Shown piece after piece: positions 33,321 through 45,073 of a DNA stretch of 64,000 nt. Origin of the DNA: Ziziphus jujuba (taxonomy: Eukaryota; Streptophyta; Magnoliopsida; Rosales; Rhamnaceae); the NCBI RefSeq assembly GCF_031755915.1, contig NC_083387.1, forward strand, positions 19,303,001-19,367,000. Direction: 5' to 3'. The position numbers were made by a program, and so were the translations under genes. Numbering within the stretch: position 1 is the first letter of the stretch; every line of letters begins with the position of its first letter. The notes beneath the pieces were generated by a model, which saw only the letters and a list, made by a program, of their open reading frames with translations, made no database searches and was not told the DNA's origin.

Positions 33321-36300
33321 TATAGCATATCTAACAGACCATGTACTAAAAATTATATATAAAGAATTGTAAGAGATAAAGGCGCCAAAAAAAAAAAAAT
33401 CATTTTTACACATAAAAGAGGACAATTAAATGGTGACATATCTCTACTTAAACATTATGTTTTACAATAGTTTAAATTACTATAACATGAATATAGCATC
33501 AAAGGAACCACTAGGAGCACAAAACCCATAGAAAAGATCCTTTGGTCTTTAAGAGGGAAAAAAAAGTCTAAGTCACATAATTAAAATAAAAGATTTGGTC
33601 CGTTTAACCATTGAAATTTCAGCTATTCAACATTGCTTTGAAGGGCAGGACTAATGGTCATGCGGTTGACTTGGAAGAACACCAGTGCCCTAAACTCGAC
33701 GAGTATGACGCAAAACAGATAATGGGGGGTTGCCAAATTGAAATTTCTATACTTTTGGTCCATTTTTATGGCTATATATGTATTGTTGTCACTGATTCTC
33801 TCCTTAAATTTTCCAATTATTTGACTCCTGATGTTAGAAAATTCCACCAAAAATGTATGACAGTGCACACCAATTAAATTATTCCCTATTGTACTATTAA
33901 AATTAATTTTAAATCCTAGGGTTTCGATTGGAATTCAAAACTAACATATAGTCTATTATAAAATTTGAGAGAAAATTTGAGAGTTCACACCTAAGCCTAA
34001 AATAAATTTAGAGAAAACAAACACTTCGATTTGTTTAATTACTTGAACATCATGGATCAAATTCCCCTACCTATAAGGAAGTCAAACCACGAGCAACATA
34101 GCTGGTTTTATTATGCTTTTAGTCTTACATTTAAAACAATATTTACTCGAACCCCCTTTGCCTGTTTTGCAGAAATATATTTTTATTTTAATTTTTTTTT
34201 AAAAAATACCATATTTTATTTTATTTTTATTGCAATTTGGCCTATTTTATAAATAACTATTATATGTATTTTTTATAGCAATTTTTATGCCAATTTGAGT
34301 GTATGAAGTCGAAATAAAAAAATAAATGTCAAAATGGTGTTTCTGTAAAACTTGTTAAAAAGAAGATATTAATGTAATTTTCTTAAATATATTTTTAAAA
34401 GCTTGTTTTGTTTCAATTCAGATGCAACTTTCTTCACAAGCTAAAAAATAACTTTTTTTGAGTCTTTAACTACTTATAAGATCATGGAAATTTTAAAGAG
34501 TAATCAACAAAAGAAAATGATTTTTTTCTTACTTTAAAAGGAAAATCCATATCTTTTGGTCAATTCAAATACCATATGGTCAACACGCGAAGTCCACCCG
34601 TGAGATATTTTACCAAACAAGAAGAAATAGTCTGCTACATGCCATGGAAATACATGGCGTCTAGATCCAACTATTACATTAATATCATCCATATAATTTT
34701 TAATAATCACATAAAATGTAAATTGAATATTCTAAATTTGGTGGCACATCAAAATAAAATATATAAATCGTATAATATATAGATCTTATAAAATATAACT
34801 ATTTAATACTCAATTATAAAGTGAATATATTTTCATATCCTGATGTATCTAATCACATTATACATTGCCTATTATTCAGTTCAAGACTTTTCAAAATTTT
34901 TGGTATTTGTAACGGACATGGATTAGGATGCTCTGCTTAGGATTTTTTTTTTTTAAATACTAGTTTCTGTCTATTTTTCATTCCTAATTGTGTATTGTCA
35001 ATTCAATTACAATATATATCCATTTTATTAATACAATTTTTTTAGAATATGATTAAATTAAAGTAAAATATATATGATTAAATATTTTGTGTACTAAAAA
35101 AAAAAAAACCAAGAAAAAGAAAAAATAATTAGAAAATTCAGGTCTTAAATCCTCTCCATTTATAGAAAGAATCTCAATTGGGCTTAACTAAATTGTACCA
35201 TATCACAATTTTAGATTGAATATTTAGAGTCATGCTATACCATCATTAATTTGGAAAAATTACATTACTTCTCAGTTAGTTCTAATTTGCTTATACGAAT
35301 TAGAATTAAATTGTATAACTTCTAACGAAAAAAAATAATCCCAAAATATAATAAAAATAATATATAATATATCTCTATGATAATTATATTTTAATAATGT
35401 TTAAATTAAATAATAAAATAAGTTAAAAGCAAAATTGGGCTTAAATTTTTTTACGAAGTTATTATTTAATTATTATATTAACTTTATCAGTTTTCACTAA
35501 ATTAATGGTGAAACATGAAAAAAATAAAAATAAATAAGAACCTAACTTGACAACTTTTTTTTCACATAATAAATGTATATATTAAAAAAAAAAAGGTATG
35601 CATAATATATGTCACAAAAAAAAATGTTACAACCGACTTTATTTTTATAGTGTTTAATTATTTAATTCCAAACATTATTAAATGATAATTATATCATTAA
35701 GATATATTATATATTTATTTTGTTATATTTTTTAATAAAAGCAATCAAATTAATTTTACATCACATAAGGAAACCATCACCAATTAATTAATAAATAATA
35801 AGATTATTTCCAAACTAATAATGATGACATGGCATAACTCTAATCATAGGATCTAAATTGTTGACATGATACAATTTATTTAGTTAATGAAAATTCAAAT
35901 CCCCCATCTCTTTAGAAATGGAGAGGATCCTAATCCATTTGTAATGGCCACTTCAAAGTTCGTTTTTATGTTTCCTATTTCCTTTTTCCGGACTTTTCGT
36001 GGAGATATTAATCCCCAAAGTTGCTTCGGTATCCATCCACTTGTTTGCTTTCGAATGTCGTTGAATCTTTATTTGACCAAATTAGCTAGAGCACATAACT
36101 ATTCATTCAACAAGAAACTGACTCCAAAATTCATGATCTTATTTTGCAGACTAGATTTAACAAGCAAGACAACGGTTGGTACCTTTCAAAAAAATGAAAA
36201 GAAACATAGTTTCAATGCTGATTCTAACATTTGTCCATTCTGGCAGAGAGAGTTGTAACATTAACAACAAAACTGATGAACAAAATGCAAGAAAATCTAG

Positions 36301-36420
36301 TAGCATCTTCCCCAGTTTGAAGAAAAAGCAATCTCACTTTGTAATCCCTTCTAATTTATCCAAATTTTACACACTAATGCTCGCTCTGTAGTCTGTACAA
36401 ACTATGAAGCAGTAAATTCA
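33321..36420. other. AT-rich non-coding stretch
   Basis: No gene is supported. The plus frames 33611-33877, 34031-34252 and 35887-36258 have no recognisable similarity and no conserved context. Confidence 0.4.
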
Positions 36421-36423
36421 GTT

Positions 36424-37180
36424 CGCGTTCAGCACATCCTCCTGAACTTCATCATATGTGCTGGTATACTCATTGAATGAGTACCTATAGGAAAGACAAA
36501 TAATATTGATTGCTTAAAAATATTTTAGCTTGTTGGGATAAACCTTAGAGTAACACTGCACAAACATTCAAACTTGTAAATACAATGTGAAGTACTTGTT
36601 CATGTGGTGTGTACATATAAACATATAGGAAAATTAGCCAACAAATCCCATCTACATTATGGTAGGCTACATAGTCAATATATGCAGAATTCAAGGCAAT
36701 AAATCAAGATCTTAAACAGCTAGAAATTTGTTCAGGAAAAAAAAAAAAAAAAAAAGTAAAAAATGAAGAGGCTAGGAAAAACCACTGTTTTTGAACGGCG
36801 GTAAAGTGATTAAATATACAAACCTAAATACAAATCAAATACCTACTAGTCTAATGCAATCAGCCAGATCATTGTGTACTTTGTCAAATAAAAAAAGAAA
36901 AAGAAAAAGCAAGCAAACAGTGAAACGGAAACCTTTGAGGTTACCTTCCCCTCTGGGAGTTTATACTTCATTGCCTCAAACAAGACTCAAGTCCAAAGAC
37001 AATATTTAATTGAAGCAAAAACCATCTTCCAGTAAAGCCCATTAGACCTACAAATAACTGGAAACCCCAAAATCACTTTGGAAAGTACCTCAATTCAGGA
37101 CCAAAGAATTTACTGCCACTGCGATAGAATACTTATCAATTGCTTTGGCTGGGGAATCAGGCCAAATATTTTCTAAAGAA
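36424..37180 (-). other. Possible exon-like pieces, unidentified
   Basis: On the minus strand a CCTATAG acceptor is followed by a short open stretch, YSFNEYTSTYDEVQEDVLN, then a stop (about 36424-36489). Further up, about 36925-36969 reads LFEAMKYKLPEGK before a GTAACC donor-like site. About 37079-37186 reads MCGKSSSLENIWPDSPAK and continues open to a stop. They do not join in a consistent phase and I recognise no family. They may be remnants of a gene 3' end or chance. Confidence 0.15.
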
Positions 37181-37940
37181 GAAGATTTGCCACACATAAT
37201 GGACTGATGAAAAGGTTGTTACACAAGATGGTTAAGAATCTATTACTTCATTGGTCATCCAAGACTGTTTCACAAGATGGTAAATTCATGATAAACAGCT
37301 CTACCACATATCAACCAACTTTATATCAACGACAAATGTAAAATAGCCATACCTCCCAAAGGTACCAAAAAAGAACGATCACTGATTGGGATCGTTAAAA
37401 ACAGGAAATAGAATTAACAATGTATTCTTCAAATAGGCTCTTGCATTGAGGAACAAAAGGAATTGAAAACATTTTACAGAAAGATGCAAAACAATGCTCA
37501 TAGATGCACCCTGGATTATCAGAAATGGAGATGCCTTGGTGTGGTTAGGTGCAGTGCCTCGGGGCAATTGAGGCAATAGCCTCATCTTATGTAAATAGAA
37601 AGTCTGACCTAAAATCCTACTAAAACTTTTATCATCACCACCACTAGGCATTGTATTCCACCAAATGCTAGATACACATAAATGTCTACACTGGGCAGTG
37701 GATATTTAAATGTGCAAAAACTAGTCCACAAATTCTTGTCCACTAAAATACATACAACGTGTCCACTAATTGCTTGCTTAGTATTGCCATCATTCTTACA
37801 GTATGGTCAACAAATCGATAATTTACTTTCAGTTTCATAAAAGTGTAGTACAAATTACAGTTAAATACCATTCCAGAAAGGGAGTCATTAGTTTGGATCA
37901 ACTAGGCATTTTGTTTGTTAACATTAAAATGTATATATCA

Positions 37941-38072
37941 TGTACAGGAATGATACAGAGTAAGACATATCCAAGGCAACAAAATGTACAGGAATGATAC
38001 AGAGTAAGACATATCCAAGGCAACAAAATGTACAGGAATGATACAGAGTAAGACATATCCAAGGCAACAAAA
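37941..38072. repeat. Three perfect 44-bp tandem units
   Basis: Identical units start at 37941, 37985 and 38029, each beginning TGTACAGGAATGATACAGAG. Perfect identity points to a recent expansion. No function is evident. Confidence 0.9.
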
Positions 38073-38139
38073 CAATCTTAGAATTAATCAATGTATAAAG
38101 AAAATTAAAACCAATATCAAATATGTGAAAGTATCATTC

Positions 38140-39101
38140 CTGTATCTGAAGATACAAGACTCGTTTTATGAATCCAAGTGGTGAAGGCCGATACGGATCC
38201 GAATAGCTGTTTTGGTGCAAATATGGACTCCGGCAGCACGGAATGGGTTCAAAACTTCTTGAATTCAATTCATACCATTAAGACATCATGGAAACAAGTA
38301 AAGGCAGAAGAAAAAGCAATCAATCAAGGCATTTGCACATAGGAGGAGTTTTTGGCCAAATTGCTGTTTTTGTTGCTAGCTTTACTGTATTTTGCTGTTT
38401 AAGCGTTATCTCTCTGTTCCAATCAAGGGAAACGCATGGAAATCATAAATAATCCTATTTGGAATCCTACATGGCACATTGGATCTGATTTGGAGTCCTT
38501 TCAAACTAGAAATTGGTCAAAGTGAGCTTAGTAGTCAAACTAGTCAACTAGTTTCCTAATTTGAGTTTGACTTTTTGTTTTAGAAAATTAGTCTTTTATT
38601 TGGTTTTTATTTACTTATTTGCCAGAAAAAACAACATAGGAAAGTTATTATTTTATTATTTCCATTGTAAATTGATTAATTTCTAATTTAAAATAAGAGA
38701 ATTAATTTAGGAAAGCATGAAAAATTCGGCCACACTTGTTTCCTAATTCCTTTAGGCCGAATTTAACCTAGTTGTTTAGGGTTTATTGTTTTGTGACTTT
38801 AGCCTATTTAAGGACTTATTTTTCAATGAGAATGCACCTTGAATATTATTCAGAAAGTTATTTGTGAGATAGAATTCTCTTTGTTCTCTTTGAACACCTA
38901 AAACACCATTAGAGAGTGAGCGTTTTAGTTTGACTTATCAATAGGACATCCATAATCTATTGTGGCATCTTCATCATATACCAAGGTTTCTAATCACATG
39001 TTGATTAAGGGTTGAGGTGACAATAAGAACTTGAACTTATTTTATCGATTCCGGGCTAATATCATACGAGTTTAGGCTCGAGTCGACTTAGGTTCTTATC
39101 A
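38140..39101 (+). mobile_element. Gypsy polyprotein end plus LTR (plus orientation)
   Basis: 38140-38335 is the decayed end of a Ty3/gypsy polyprotein (SEDTRLVL, stop, IQVVKADTDPNSCFGANMDSG). It matches the minus-strand frame 45074-45230. The LTR follows from about 38340 to 39101, ending in CA. Its central ~560 bp match, in inverse, 44465-45000. Shared phrases include TAGTCAAACTAGTCAACTAG and TAGGGTTTATT. The LTR start is not sharply defined. Confidence 0.7.
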
Positions 39102-39103
39102 TT

Positions 39104-39115
39104 TGGTATCAGAGC
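39104..39115 (+). other. Primer-binding site next to gypsy LTR
   Basis: TGGTATCAGAGC, complementary to initiator tRNA-Met, two bases after the LTR end. It shows that a leader follows this LTR. Confidence 0.75.
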
Positions 39116-39922
39116 AGAATTTTCTCCAGGTTTGATCTATCTTATTTGTTTTATTTTCTTTTATGTTAATCTGCAATTTTAACATTAGGTTGAAGTTGTT
39201 TCATACTCCTTCATGTTTTGCATCCTTAAGATAATTTTTTTTTTCCTTAGTCCAATTAGGTTTCCTTGTTTAACCATATTTTTGCTTCCTAGTTTATTGG
39301 TGATTTTCATCTTTGTTCTTAGTAATTTAGTGTATTATTGATTTTTATTTGCTGTTTTGGTCTTAATTATTTGCATTCATATATTCAAAAAAAAAAAAAA
39401 AAGAGAGAGAGTTTTGAAAGCATATTGCATAAAAACCTAAGATTGTGCAATTTTTTTTTTTTTTTTTTGTTGGAGAATCGGATTTGTTGAATTTGGCATT
39501 GAAGTTTGTGGATTGTATTGTTTTCGGTACTGATGGGATTTGTGTTTGCCTTATTCTATTTGTGATTAAAAAAAAAAAAGAAGAACAAAAAACAAAAAGA
39601 AAAAGCCGAGAATGTAAAAAAAAAAAATTCATAAAAGACCGGTTTGTTGAAAAGTTTGAGTTTGAATTTGTTGAGTTGGAAAAAATTTGAAATTGAGCTA
39701 TCTGGATCTCCTAGAAATTTGATATTGTTACTGGATATTTGAATTTTGAGTGGTTAAATTGATTAGATTGAAATTGGTTAAAGGAATCAAGACAAGACTT
39801 AAGTTGCAAGAAGAACAACCAGCAACTATTTCCCATTTTGTTCGAATTGATTCTTGTTCATTGTTTGAATGTCTTTTATAAAATTTTATCCTTGAATTAT
39901 TCATATTGTGTTCAGTTCTATA
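39116..39922 (+). other. Gypsy leader, non-coding
   Basis: Low-complexity sequence with A and T runs (39390, 39452, 39568). No gag domain is recognised before the next LTR-like end at 39999. Confidence 0.4.
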
Positions 39923-40011
39923 TGTTAGAGAAAAATATAAATAAAATAAAATCCCACCTCCCATCAGCTTAAGCTTTTGGGATCAGTGGTATTTAAACAT
40001 GGTATCAGAGG
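39923..40011 (+). mobile_element. Short LTR-like end with primer-binding site (TRIM candidate)
   Basis: A 77-bp stretch opens TGTTAGAG, closes TTTAAACA at 39999, and is directly followed by TGGTATCAGAGG (40000-40011). An LTR this short with a tRNA-Met site fits a terminal-repeat retrotransposon in miniature, or the tail of a longer LTR whose start is lost. No partner LTR was found. Confidence 0.35.
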
Positions 40012-40029
40012 CAGAAATCCAAGAGGTGC

Positions 40030-40444
40030 ACTCACATGTGAAGCTGGTGGTTGAACGGTTATGTATCATAATTTTGAGTGGGAAATGTGTAAATTTTGAA
40101 TTTTAAAGACTTCCATTTGGTCCCACACACACCTCACATATATAAGACAAGTTTTGTATCTATATATGCAACAAATGAATGAAAAACAAAGATGAATTAG
40201 TGTGCTGTCTAGTTTTGTGTGGCCTACTCTAACATCTTCTTTTCTTCTTCATCTTCTTCTTCTTCCTTCAAAACAAAAACCCTAACAATCCTAAATATCA
40301 CCATACCAAAAACAAACACAAAAATCACCTAAACATCAAGCCAAAAACCGGATTAAAGGTTGTGCACAAGACTAATACCTTGTGTACAACATTCTTGGCC
40401 AAGTGAACCCAAAATCACACCAAACTCCAACATGGTATCAGAGC
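40030..40444 (+). mobile_element. 5' LTR part and primer site of the plus-strand copia element
   Basis: An LTR end in CA at 40432 is followed at once by TGGTATCAGAGC (40433-40444). A TATA-like CATATATAAGAC lies near 40136-40147, which fits an LTR promoter. The LTR start is not certain. It does not visibly match the sequence that begins as a 3' LTR at 43904. Confidence 0.55.
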
Positions 40445-40618
40445 TTTGTTTGAACCATTGAGGGACCTTGTGAGCTTTCTTTCTACCTATTTTCTTGTGA
40501 TAGAACCCCCTATTTCATTCCTTTCATTTTTGGTTTGAAGTGGTACAAAAATCTGGCTAGAAAACTCACCAAAAATCCAACCCAAGAGCCATTTTCTTCA
40601 AAAATCCGGTTTTTTGTC

Positions 40619-43600
40619 ATGGCTTCTCAAATTTTTGCACCTCCCATTCCATTAAAATTTGAGGGCCAAAATTACTCCATTTGGAGCATAAAGATGAAAG
40701 CCTACCTACAAGCCTTTGGACTTTGGGATGTGATGGAAGAAAGTTATGAAGTTGAGGAGTTGAGAGCAAATCCACACAAGCACAAAGGCTTGCACATGAG
40801 ACCGAGATAGCTAAAAGATTCAAGGCCTTGGCAGCCTTTCATTATTTGGTGAGTGACTCTATCTTCACTAGAATCATGTCTTGTACAAGTGCTAGAGAAG
40901 TTTAGTTAAAGTTCCAAGAAAAATTTCAATGAAACAATAGAACAAGGCAAATGCAAGTTTTAAACTTAAGAAGAGAGTTTGAAACAATTAGAATGGAAGA
41001 AAATGAGTTGGTTAAGGATTTTACCGATAGATTACTAAAGGTTGTGAACCAAATTAGAGTCCTTGGAGAGCCATTGACTGACCAAAGGGTTGTAGAGAAG
41101 GTATTGGTGAGCTTACCCGAAAAGTTTGAAGCTAAGATTTCTTCCCTTGAGGAATCAAGGAATCTTAGTAAAATTACTTTGAGTGAGCTTATCAATGCCC
41201 TCCAAGTAATCGAACAAAAAAGAGCCATAAGAAAGGAGGAGTCTATGGAAAGTGCTTTTATATCTAGTCAAAGCAAAAAGAAAAATAAAAAGAACAACAA
41301 CAATAATAAAGGAGGAACCAGTTATGGATGTTTCAACAACAACAACAACAATTCCAACAAAAACAACAATGCAAGGCAACAACAAGGAGGACAACAACAA
41401 AACCGTGGGGGTTATCCACCATGCCCCCATTGCAAGAAGCATGGACATGCACCAAACAAGTGCTTTTGGAGACCGGATGCAACTTGTGACAAATGTGGGC
41501 AAAGAGGACATGTAAGCAAAGTATGCAAGCAACGAAGGCAACAAGCAAATGTTGTAAATGGGGAGGCCGAGACCTTATTTGTGGCTACATGCCTTAAAGC
41601 TACAGGTGCTGGTTTTGGTTGGTTGGTAGATAGTGGTTGTTCACATCACATGACTTTTGAAGAAACCAACTTTGTGGAGCTTGACCGATCATACAAGACA
41701 AGGGTGAAGATTGGGAATGGAAGCTTCGTGGATGTAGAAGGAAAATGAGACATCTCATTTAACATCAATAAAAGTACAAAACTTATCCAAAATGTTCTAT
41801 ATGTGCCTTCATTATGTGAAAACTTGTTGAGTGTTGCATAATTGGTAGAAAAAAGATATGTTTTGAACTTTGGTTGTGATGGTTGTTTGATATCGGACGC
41901 TTTTGGAAATGGGGTGTTTAAAGTTTCCTTGAAAGATAAAAGCTATAGGGTGAATTTACTAGATAGTGAACAAGCTTTGAAAGGCAAAATTGAGTCCATT
42001 TCTCAACTTTGGCATAAAAGTCTTGGTCACTTTAGTTATGGTGCAATGACGAATACTAATGCTTTGGTGAATGATATGCCATTGATGGATGATGTGAAGA
42101 TGATGAGAATGAAAAATGGGATTGGAGTAAGGAGGAGCTATTGGTGAATGAGAATGAGCCACGATTTGAAGAAGAAAATGAAGAAAGAAATGTTCAAAAC
42201 AACAATGATGAAGACAATGAGGAGGATGATGATCTATTCCAAGAAATCATTGGAGCCGATTTGGAGGTTGGTGATGGTGTTAGAGGGGAGAGATCTTTGT
42301 CCAAGATTTATGAAAGGTATAATGTTGCACTTGGTGACCCTACATGTGTGCAAGAGGCCTTGATGAAAAAAGAGTGGAGGAAGCAATGGATATGGAAATG
42401 GAGATGACTGAGAAGAATGAGACTTGGTCCTTGGTTACTAAACCTGAAAATAAGAAAGCAATTGGTGTCAAATGGATCTTTAGAACTAAATACAATCCGG
42501 ATGGCACCATTTGCAAATATAAGGTAAGATTGGTGGTCAAGGGTTATGCACAACAAGCCAGAGTTAACTATGGGGAGCTGTTTGCACCCATAGCCAGGAT
42601 GGAAACCATTAGACTCATCCTTGCTCTTTCGGCTACCAAGTATTGGAGTGTGTTTCACTTGGATATGAAATCGGCATTCTTGAATGGTGTATTACAAGAA
42701 AAAGTGTATGTGAAGCAACTAGAGGGCTATGTGATTGAAGGACATGAAGATAAGGTTTATAAGTTTCATAAAGCCTTATATGGTCTTAAGCAAGCACCTA
42801 GGGCTTGGTATGGAAGGATAGATGGCTACTTGCTTGGACATGGCTTTAAGAGGAGCCAAAATGATCCCACTTTGTATGTGAGGGTTGAAGGAAGCATGAT
42901 AGTGATTTCTTTGTATGTGGATGACTTATTGGTCACCGGTGAGGATCCAAGGAATGTGGATAAGCTAAGACATGAACTTGAGAAGGAGTTTGAGATGTCT
43001 AGCTTGGGTCTCATGAATTACTTCCTTGGTGTGGAAGTAATGCAATGCTAAAGAGGAATATTTATATCACAAGAAAATTACATCAAGGATCTTTTGGAAA
43101 AATTTAATCTTGAAAAATGCAATCTAATGAGCACTCCAATGATCCAAGGAGAGAAGTACCAAAAGGAGGATGGCACACAAAAGGTAAATCCTACTCTTTA
43201 TTGATCCTTAATTGGTAGTTTACTTTATGTGTGCTCATCGAGATCAGATATTATGAATGCCGTGTGTGTGCTTTCAAGATACATGCAAGCACCCACCCAA
43301 ACTCATCTTAAAGGTGCCAAAAGAGTTCTTCAAACTCATCTTAAAGGTGCCAAAAGAGTTCTTAGGTATCTTAAGGGCACTAGTGATTATGGAGTTTGGT
43401 ATGAAGCAAAGGATGAGTTGAAGCTTGTTGGCTATTCGGATAGTGATTGGGCAGGCTGTATTGATGGTATGAGGAGTACTTTAAGCTACTTGTTTTCACT
43501 TGGGAGTGGTCCTTTCTCATGGAATGCAAAGAAGCAAAGCACAACGGCTCAAAGTACCACGGAAGCCGAATACATTGCTTGCTCATCTTGTGCAAACCAA

Positions 43601-43909
43601 TGTATTTGGTTAAAGAAGTTGATGGAAGATCTTGGTCATACTCAAGAAAGTTCAACTATCATCAAATGTGACAATACTTCAGCAATTTCAATAGCCAAGA
43701 ACCCAATACAACATGGAAAATCAAAACATATTCCGGTGAAATATCATTCCTTGAGGGAGTTTGAAGATCTTGGAGAAGTCTCTTTGGAGTATGCGAATTC
43801 GGAGGACAACCTTGCGGATGATTTCATAAAGCCACTTGGAAAGACCAAATTTGAGGCATTAAGGAATCTCTTTAATGTCTCTAGCAAGATTACCAAGGAG
43901 GAGTGTTGA
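40619..43909 (+). pseudogene. Degenerate Ty1/copia gag-pol
   Basis: Gag starts MASQIFAPPIPLKFEGQNY (40619). A one-base loss near 40772 shifts the frame, and gag resumes to 41748. Two zinc knuckles follow, CPHCKKHGHAPNKC and CDKCGQRGHVSKVC, then the protease motif WLVDSGCSHHM. The GAG-pre-integrase WHKSLGHFS lies near 42010. At about 42093 the sequence jumps to the acidic linker before RT, so the integrase core is deleted. RT (42344-43051) has YGLKQAP and LYVDDLLVTG, then a stop. RNase H (43229-43909) has YSDSDWAG, TEAEYIA and CDNTSAI, with an in-frame 33-bp duplication near 43300-43365. It ends EEC followed by the stop TGA. Confidence 0.9.
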
Positions 43910-44464
43910 AAAGGTGGTAATCTTGACACCTTGTGCAAACCAAAATCCACTAAGGTTTGCACCTTCTTTCTTTCTTTGAAAAAAATATTTTGTTGAATGA
44001 CCTAATGCAATATTTAGGTCTATGTTTTATGTTCCTTTTAATGTTTTTTGAATACCTAAGTTTTATTGTATTTAGCTTAGGAATTGTCTCTTTATTGGGT
44101 ATTGATTTAATTTTGTAAAATGGCTTCGTGTTGGAAACAGTGTTTCTAGCAACATAGGTCCATTGTTAGGGCTAGCATTCTATATGCTTTTAGAATGAGT
44201 TTATGATTTTTTGGATATGTTGTAATAGACATGTAAATTAAAATATAGAAAAAAGAATGACTTAAAAAGGCCTTGGGAAGCCCAAGATATTCAGGTTACA
44301 AGCTGGCATAACTGCTGAGATTTCTAGCAGTTATGGCCCATAGGTTTAAGATGAATTGGAGGCCTTATCCAATTCTTTTGGACTTGGTCTTCTCCAGATT
44401 TCATGATGCCACATGACAAAATTTAAGCAATTTGGATAAAGATATCCCAGCCTTCCATCTGGTG
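43904..44464 (+). mobile_element. Presumed 3' LTR and flank of the plus-strand copia element
   Basis: A purine tract AGGAGGAG is followed by TGTTGAAAAGG, a normal copia 3' LTR start overlapping the stop codon. No matching 5' LTR start is found, and the far end is not defined. Near 44465 the sequence passes into the inverted gypsy LTR. No coding potential. Confidence 0.45.
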
Positions 44465-45073
44465 TTTTAGGTGTTCAAATAGGATAAAGAGAATTCTATG
44501 TCACAATTAATTTTTGTAAATAATATTGAAGGTTGTGTTCTTCCTAAAAAATAAGTCCTTAAGTAGGCTAGAGTCACAAAGTAATAAACCCTAAAAATTT
44601 AGGTTAAAATCGGCCACTAAAGAGAAAAAGAAACATGTTGGCTGAGATTCACCTACTTTTCTAAACTAATTTGGATTAATTAATTCATTTATTTTGAATT
44701 AGGATTTAATTAATTTACAATTAAAATAATAAAATAATAACTTTCCTTAGTTGATTTGTCCAGCAAATAAATAAATAGAAACCAATTATAAGACTAATTT
44801 CCTAAAACAAAAAGTCAAAATCAAATTAGGAAACTAGTTGACTAGTTTGACTGCTAAGATATCTTTGACCAATTTTTAGCTTGTTTGAGCTCCAAATCAG
44901 CTTCATATGCCATGTAGGATGGCAAATATGATTAATAATGATTCCCACATGTTGCCTCTTGATTGGAATAAGTCAAACTTGCTTGAACAAGAAGAAAAGT
45001 CAAAGCCAGCGGCTAAACAACACATTTTCGACCAAATTGAGATATTGTAGTACAAGATAGTTTTAGATGTTTT
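44465..45073 (-). repeat. Gypsy LTR, inverted copy
   Basis: Reverse complement of 38360-38920: on the minus strand it shares TAGTCAAACTAGTCAACTAG, TTTTGACTTTTTGTTTTAG and TAGGGTTTATT. Its 3' part, including the end seen at 38920-39101, is missing; similarity stops at 44465. Confidence 0.75.
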
